Shown in pieces: positions 57,601 through 64,000 of a stretch of DNA of 64,000 nt. The translations under genes and the position numbers were made by a program. Below the pieces are notes generated by a model that was given only the letters and a program-made list of their open reading frames with translations, was not told the DNA's origin and searched no databases. Within the stretch, counting starts at the first letter, position 1, and each line of letters starts with the position of its first letter. Source of the DNA: Symsagittifera roscoffensis (lineage: Eukaryota; Xenacoelomorpha; Acoela; Convolutidae); NCBI RefSeq assembly GCF_963678635.1, contig NW_026971055.1:124001-188000 (forward strand), given 5' to 3'.

Positions 57601-59400
57601 GAAACATATCAAACAACGGCGTTCCTAAGAAAATAAGATGTGACCAGGCACAAAACTTTAATAAAAATTAAAACCGGGCACAAACATAGGGCATTGAAAT
57701 TGCATTGTTTTGTAAAGCAAACAATATAAATAGACTATTCGCACCAGTAGACAAACATGGACTGATAGGAGTAACAGAACGAAAGATACAAAAACTTAAA
57801 CGCACACTAAGGAAAATGAGAACAGATAAAAACAATGCACCATTCAAGTTAGCATTCGATGTCATCGAATTATAATAAGACTCTATATTATTCCTCGCAG
57901 AATAACAAAAATTAAAAAGTTCAAGGCGCACATGAGAGAAAATTCAATACACTTCTATCAAACTTAGCAACAACTAGTTCATGAAAGAACCTAAATTAGG
58001 GGAACGCAGAACACGCATGTGTATATGGGAAAAATTGATGCATCCCCCGCTTCCCGCAGAACTTTTGCAAGATCTCCATCGATGTTCGGAAAAAGACGGG
58101 GTAGCCAAACGACAACTAGAGAAAATACCGCAGCCAATTCTCACTGACCCCTCGTTGACAGAAGGAGGGTGCGCTCTTGATACAACTAGTACAAAAAGCA
58201 GACGGGCAAAAGCCATTGAGATGAATAAAAAATTTATAGGGTGAAGGGAACTCGAGTGCAAACAGATCAAAACAACAAAAAACGAATGGAACTAATAGCA
58301 AGGAAAATCATAAAGATAAGCAAAAACCATATCAAGAAACATTCGAACAAAACTATAAAATAAGCAAAAACGTATTCTAACTTAAACACCCCACACAGCT
58401 AGGGTGTAAAAACTTGATAAACAATCAGTTCTACTAAGTAAAAGTGGCAACGCTTTTGTACCAAATCCAATGATATACGTACCATGCACGCCTTTCCAGT
58501 GAGTTTTGCGCTTACAAAGCCGCACGGAGAACAGGCTGTTAATTACATTTTTAGACATTGAACATCTGAACGCACCACATTATCCAATTTTAAACGAGGA
58601 TGCAACTGGCATGCGGAAAAAACTAACAAGGAAAAAAGCAGGGCCAAACCGAAACAACTTTTGCAATGCGAAACAAACAGGGAAGAGTACAGGCGAAAAA
58701 CCACCACAGAGAACGCGCATAAAAAGAAAGATATTTTAGACAGAGGAACACCTGTCAAACGGCAAAGAACTCGCAAAAAGAGTAAAATCAGAGACGTCAA
58801 TCTCATCAAGTGAAGAATGGTCTTCAAATTCCAAAACAACGCGTCAACACCCGAGATTTTGAAGCAAAAGAGAATGCCACCGTCAACAAAAGAGACAGAG
58901 GCAATGAGAAAGTCCACTCGGACCAGACGAGCGGCGTTAAAATGGCCATTTGGCAGCCTAATCCCGATAAACACAATCGAGGAACCTGCGCAGAGTAGAA
59001 ACAGTTCACGATAGACTCGCCGATGACAAACCGGCTGATGATAAACCAAAAAAAAAGAAAAAAAAAAGCATCGAAGGTTTCATCCGAGAATTGAGGAGAA
59101 TGAGAAATCGCCGGAATACGAAGCATGCGTAAGAGAAACCCGAAAACAAAATGAATCGACATCGTTTACCTAAAAACTCCAAGTCACGGTCCCAGCCTTT
59201 TCAAAGCATTTGGAGGTACTTGTCGTGCTAGGCAGACAAAACCAGAGGACAACGAATGACATCAGAATACAGTGAACAACACGGAAATTGAAGAGACTGA
59301 TCACACCCCGGAGAAACACGCGAAAAATCAAGAAGATGAAGAGGAGAAGAAAGCAACTAAGTCAGAGGAAAACACAATTGAAATCTCAGAAAAACCATAA
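54700..59400 (+). mobile_element. Ty3/gypsy LTR element fossil: RT to end of pol
   Basis: Plus-strand readings give, in order: the RT start (VSPIVTTVENDQTVRMTLDS, about 54945-55005; LLSTRDLRCAFSQ, about 55095); the RT active-site region (YAFLDD, about 55283); an RNase H-like stretch (55.7-56.1 kb); an integrase region (PHGKLQIELVRTLPDELYRD, about 57410-57470; later KLKRTLRKMRTDKNNAPF, about 57795-57850); and a basic C-terminal tail (RKSTRTRRAALKWPFGSL, about 58908-58960) followed by acidic low-complexity text. This is Ty3/gypsy domain order. It is broken in well over ten places and therefore old. LTRs were not identified. It may or may not be the same family as the gag-protease fragment at 10-11.3 kb. 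Confidence 0.75.
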
Positions 59401-60250
59401 GAAAATCGGCATCACAGCCAACAGGGACCTGAAATCCAATTATTGTCTCATAGAGACCTTATAAACATCAGTCCTCCAGGGACCTTGAAACTAATTGAAG
59501 TTTTTTCTTATCCCCATGGGGAACGTCATCCTGTTGGTCAAGTGATATTTTGTCTACCAAGACGAAATAATTGCGCTAGAAGCGCAGAACTCTAATTGTC
59601 AGTTTTTGAAACAGCTTTTAAATTCTCGTTGTGCAAACGCGTTGTCATTACGGTCAACCAAACTTTTTTGCTTGAACGTATTCGGCCACAACTTAAGTCG
59701 CACACCTAGACCATAGAAGGCCAGTGAATCATAATATCGTGACTAGTGATGAGTATAAAATACCCGGAAACTAAAAAGCTGATATAAAGGTTCCAATATT
59801 TTCCAACGCTAGAAATTTGACTATGATACCAACTACTATATCCAGCTCAATCAAGTTCTTCCCACGGAAAAGCAACAAACTAAACAAACACAAAGACTTA
59901 CACACACAGTCGATTATATGGTCTACAGTTGGCAGGAATTGGAATTAGAAACGAATTATCTGGTTCCATCTTTTTCCGTAAACCAGTTTTTTGTGGTTGT
60001 GGAAGAATTTTGGCTACTTATGGATTACATGAGATCATTGCTGACTTTTTTGAAAGTATTTGGTGATCAACTGTCAATTACTTTTTTCGGTTGTAGAAAC
60101 TATGGTCAATCACTAAGCTGATTCTTTTAGTAACAAACTATTTTTGTCTCTGATCAACTAATTACAAATTGTTTTGGTTTAAATTGCAAAAAATTCTGGA
60201 GATACCACATAGAACAGCCAGCAGTTTTTTACTAGGACGACAGAGCAGAA
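59400..60250. other. Stretch downstream of the gypsy fossil
   Basis: No gene is supported. A 67-codon plus frame (59918-60121, MVYSWQELELETNYLVPSF) is Phe-rich without a motif. Part of this stretch could be a decayed LTR, but I found no partner for it. Confidence 0.35.
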
Positions 60251-60299
60251 TCACTAGGAGTCCATCTTTTTTGAGCGCAACCTCAAGTCTATGGGAAAT

Positions 60300-61350
60300 A
60301 TGGATTGGTCAGTTCTCTAGCCGTATCATTTGAGAAAAATTCCGACCAGAACGATAATTTTCACAAAGCCAGTCATAATTTAAAATGTTTTTCTCTAAAA
60401 TTGGAAAATATTTTTTATCAATGGAACACTCAACTGAAACGAATATTTAACCAGCGAGATATGAAGCCGCTATTCAGAAAAAAAGGAAATTAACGAGGAA
60501 TGGCAAAATTGGAGACTCCACGTTAAATAAAATGATTACTTTAAGGAACCAGTCTCGCAGTTTAAGTCACGATTATTTCTTGCTTTACGAAATGAGTAGC
60601 AGAGAAGACCTATTCAACAGCAGCAGCAAATCATCAGTCATCTTCAAAGTATTCCATGATTCTTGTGCGCGATTCTTCAGACAAAAGAAAAATATTTAAC
60701 TGAAAAATGAACCTCTATGCCGCTTCCCATGATGACAGCGAGGGCACAGAAATTCCTATTTAGGTCTGGATATTCATCTAAAAGTTGATGAGCAGACGAG
60801 GGTTGAAATAAAGTGATGTGCGACAAACTTGGAGCGAAAAAGAGTATCGCTGGAATTCAGAAAAAGAAAACTCTGTATCACTCCAGATAATACAATTGAC
60901 AAAAAACTTGAAATCGGCCCTTGTATACTGGAAAGGCTACACCACAGAGTATGCTTTACTGGATCAGAATTCACACACCGATCAGTTGTTCGATTTTCTT
61001 GAGTTGATCCAACCCATTCTGACTGAAACAAAAAAAACAATGTTCAAAACAGAACAAACTGGGCACTGCAAAGCGGAACAATCAAAGATCAATTTCCAAT
61101 TCAACCATATACTCAAAGAAAGTGAGGCTCAAGTACACTAGATGGTATATCTCAAGTATACCTCAAGTATACAAGAAGAGATCAGTATATGCAAGCCGTA
61201 TCGTTTTTGCGTTGACGAATTCTCGATGTGATGTAGCAGCGCCCAAGTCGTAAAGGTGGATTCGGAAAACTAAGAAGAAAAGTGCTGCTTCGTTTTCAAT
61301 GCAACTAAACACACAGCTGTCTTGCACCGATTGTAAACAAAAAAAATCGC
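60300..61350 (+). pseudogene. Decayed repeat-borne coding stretch, unassigned
   Basis: Plus-strand text in several frames looks like protein: HNLKCFSLKLENIFYQWNTQ, LKRIFNQRDMKPLFRKKG, then FKEPVSQFKSRLFLALRNE and QQQQQIISHLQSIP, and later SALVYWKGYTTEYALLDQNS with TDQLFDFLELIQPILTETKK. The helical, Gln-rich composition is like a gag of an LTR-type element, but I see no diagnostic motif. If it is such an element it is a broken fossil. The last third recurs at 63140. Confidence 0.4.
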
Positions 61351-61780
61351 GCACTTACTACAAGCAAAAGCTCCAAACAAAAATCTATTGTCTTTTTCCG
61401 AAGAACTAAATTAAAGATCATAAGTCGATCCCGATAACCATCTAATCATGTTGTACGGCATGTTTCTAGTTGAAAATGTTCTAACAGCTAGCAGATAAAA
61501 AGTTGATTTTTTCTGTTTTCGGAAGACAGAACTAGATGTCTCCTAAGTACAGATTTCCAACAGGCAATAAACATCTTAACGACAAAAATCTTTTTTGAGT
61601 AGATTTTCAGAGACCTGGTATTAATAATCTAATTTTCACCTCAATTCAAGTCGCTTGCCCAAAATCTTTCTAGAGCAAATAATCGATAATTTACGCTGAC
61701 AAGAAATTATTTAATCAAGACTGGTCATCACAACCTATTGAATGCCATTCCGCTTAGAGAATTCACGATAATGTCAAATC
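60940..61780. repeat. Direct repeat, copy A
   Basis: From 'ccacagagtatg' to at least 61780 this matches 63140-64000 at about 92-94% identity with an offset near 2.2 kb. It includes a coding-like start and non-coding sequence after it. Confidence 0.85.
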
Positions 61781-61789
61781 TTCTGCCAA

Positions 61790-63060
61790 AATCGCTGACA
61801 TATCAAAGCGATGGGTAGTAAGCGATTTTTAATTTCGAGTTTGTGCTGTTACAAGGCCATTTTATAGGATGATCAAGCAATCCTTAACGGCTGTGTCAAC
61901 GTACCTCAGGCAAAGTCAACGTACCTCATGAAAACCACTGTGCCTTCTTGTCTACACAGATCGGAAGAGGAGGATTTTCAAATTTGAAGTTAAATTGAGT
62001 AATATAGTTTTATCGTAACTGAAGGTTATAATCTATTCGCAATAAAGTTCGATTTGTAGATTGATGAATAATTAGGACGTAGATGTGTTGATTGAACAAA
62101 CTTTGAATTTCTCTCATAGATTGATGAATAATTAGGACGTAGATGTGTTGATTGAACAAACTTTGAATTCCTCGAAAGACTTGCATGATTATCCAAGTTG
62201 GTACAATTGATAAAGCGCACTTTCAATTTGGTTCTCATTATTCCAAAAGTGGCATTCGAGAACAGTTGAGTAAAAAATTTATCTGATTTTACACAACTTG
62301 CAGAATTTAAACAAATTTTTAAAATAAGTTAGTGATACTGAAAAGTTCTGTTAGTCCAGGGTCGTATAAAGGGTTGGATAGTGAATCGACGTTTTAGGCC
62401 GTTAGACACTATGTTAACTATGTGGATGAGAACAAAATTGTTCTATTTGATCCAAGGATAAGCCTTGATGATCAAGATATAAATAATGATAAAAAATTTA
62501 GTTGGGATAAAAATGAAAACGAGATCCAAGGAAAGCCTTGATGATCTGTTTAGTTAAAAAGGTTTAATTTAGGTAAAAGTAAAAATTAGAATATAACTTT
62601 CTAAAGTATTTTAAAGTTTTAATTGATAGAAATGTTTAGTTTTTGATGATATTAGTGGTTTATGATTTGTTTGTTATGTTTAGGTAATGAAGCTGAGACG
62701 AAGAACTGATTTGTAAATTACTAAAATTTTGTGTATTTACTAACTAATTTTTATATTTTATTTTCAATAAACATTCTTTTTAGATATCTTTTCAATTTTT
62801 AAAGAAACAATTAGAGATATTTTTTATCAATCGTTATTGTACAAAAAAAGGTTTAGCGCCTGTAATTGTCGGTGAAGAATTTTCTTCAACTATACTATGT
62901 CTGCAAATGAAAATCTGAATTCATTGCCAATAGAACTCTAAGTATAAAAGTTTGTTTTGCTTTTGCCGTACGACCATGAAACTTATGGGTAAGTTTTGTT
63001 GTAGTCCTATATCGTCTCTTGCCCGAGGTCTAAGAAAGCCAAAAATGGATTTCTGAAAAA
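61790..63060. other. Spacer between the two direct repeats
   Basis: Contains the 60-bp tandem duplication at 62057-62174. A second weak repeat, 'gatccaagga(t/a)a(a)gccttgatgatc', occurs at about 62450 and 62523. No coding exon is supported; the last part is T-rich. Confidence 0.4.
62057..62174. repeat. 60-bp perfect tandem duplication
   Basis: Two 60-base units, beginning 'tagattgatgaataattagg', follow one another with almost no difference until their last few bases. The recent origin is evident from identity. Confidence 0.92.
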
Positions 63061-63066
63061 GTATCT

Positions 63067-63137
63067 AAGGGGGGACCCTTTGGGTTGGCAGGGGGCCGAA
63101 TCCCTAAAGGGAAGGGCGTCCATCCCCCTAAATCCTC
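63067..63137. repeat. GC-rich block next to direct repeat B
   Basis: About 70 bases rich in G runs and then C runs (ggggggacccttt, gggggccgaatccc, catccccctaaatcctcccc) interrupt AT-rich DNA. They end exactly where direct repeat copy B begins. The G-then-C order gives an imperfect hairpin. Confidence 0.75.
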
Positions 63138-63139
63138 CC

Positions 63140-64000
63140 CTGCCACAGAGTAAGTTTTACTGGAGCAGAATTCAAACACCGATCAGCTGTTCAATTTTCT
63201 TGAGTTGATCCAACCAATTCTGACTGAAACAAAAAAAAACAATGTTCAAAACAGAGCAAACTGGGCACTGCAATGCGGAACAATTAACGATCAATTTCCA
63301 AATCAACCATACACTCAAAGGAAGCGAGGCTCAAGTACACTAGATGGTATATCTCAAGTATACCTCAAGTATACAAGAAGCGATCAGTATATTCAAGCCG
63401 CATCGTTTTTGCGTTGACGAATTCTCGATGGGATGTAGCAGCGCCTAAGTCGTAAAGGTGGATTCGGAAAACTAAGAAGAAAAGTGCTGCATCGTTAAAA
63501 TCGAATGAACTTTTTTTTCAATGCAACTAAACACACAGCTGTGATGCATCGATTGTAAACAAAAAAAATCGCGCACTTACTACAAGCAAAAGCTCCAAAA
63601 AAATCTAATGTCTTTTTCCGAAGAACTAAATTAAAGATCATAAGTCGATCCCGATAACCATCTAATCATGTTGTAGGGCATGTTTCTAATTGAAAATGTT
63701 CTAACAGCTAGCAGATGAAAAGTGGATTTTTTCTGCTTTCGGAAGACAGAACTAGATGTCTCCTAAGTAGAGATTTCCAACGGGAACTAAACATCTTAAC
63801 GACAAAAATTCTTTTTGAGTACATTTTCAGAGACCGGGTATTAACGATCTAATTTTCACCTCAATTCAAGTTGCTTGCCCAAAAACTTCCTAGAGCAAAT
63901 AATCGGTAATTTCCCCCGACACGAATTCATTTATTCACGGTAGGACATCACAACTTTTTGAATGTCATTCCGCTTAGAGAATTCACGTTAATGTCAAATC
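63140..64000. repeat. Direct repeat, copy B, running off the window
   Basis: Matches copy A from 'ccacagagta' to the last base of the window, so the true end is unknown. It carries the same peptide (QLFNFLELIQPILTETKK) in a broken form. Compared with copy A it has an extra piece around 63499-63515. Confidence 0.85.

Noticed and set aside
58543-59049. 168-codon minus-strand frame with membrane-like segments
   Set aside because: Antisense of the basic, Lys/Arg-rich end of the gypsy pol fossil; Phe/Leu richness is the complement of Lys codons.
60940-64000. The two direct repeats as LTRs of one element
   Set aside because: Both copies carry coding-like text (FLELIQPILTETKK), the interval of 1.3 kb has no gag or pol, and no TG..CA ends were seen.

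Overview
This is an AT-rich stretch of animal nuclear DNA, not a prokaryotic window. Coding signal comes in short exons with GT-AG (once GC-AG) borders. One host gene is clearly recognisable: the 3' part of CFAP61, a motile-cilium protein, which makes the source a ciliated animal. The retroelement mix (Penelope-like, APE-type LINE, Ty3/gypsy, BEL/Pao) suggests an invertebrate, but I cannot name the species. No gene is complete inside the window.

Layout. 0-5.6 kb: sparse plus-strand exon candidates, one resembling a death domain, and an exon with a membrane segment present twice. 6.0-7.75 kb and 16.8-17.1 kb (minus): parts of a large coiled-coil protein whose phase-compatible exons are separated by about 9 kb. 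That gap holds a Penelope-like element (8.25-9.9 kb), a Ty3/gypsy gag-protease fossil (about 10-11.3 kb) and a decayed plus-strand coding stretch (11.8-13.2 kb). 14.87-15.72 kb (minus): further coding fragments, one looking like the N-terminus of the same coiled-coil family. 17.1-21.6 kb: non-coding with several inverted repeats, including a foldback at 20.38-20.87 kb. 22.5-23.5 kb (minus): a second, different coiled-coil protein with a hydrophobic hairpin. 23.45-26.94 kb: a tandem duplication carrying the 5' end of that gene and two exons of an unidentified membrane protein.

27-30.8 kb: mostly non-coding, with two copies of a possible N-terminal exon. 30.83-36.12 kb (minus): the last seven exons of CFAP61, with a 732-bp foldback Tc1/mariner-like MITE in one intron and a relic of a second terminal exon at 36.3 kb. 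36.5-43.2 kb: almost empty, with a tRNA-like relic and a purine/pyrimidine minisatellite. 43.3 kb (minus): a paralogous last exon of the coiled-coil family. 44.1-52.15 kb: two head-to-tail copies of an APE-RT LINE. 52.2-54.6 kb (minus): a BEL/Pao fossil. 54.7-59.4 kb (plus): a Ty3/gypsy pol fossil. 60.2-64 kb: an unassigned repeat whose 0.86-kb segment recurs 2.2 kb downstream and runs off the window.

The main themes are a dispersed family of coiled-coil genes on one strand, repeated local tandem duplication of gene pieces, and a retroelement graveyard. Family assignments come from reading motifs by eye; none was checked against a database.
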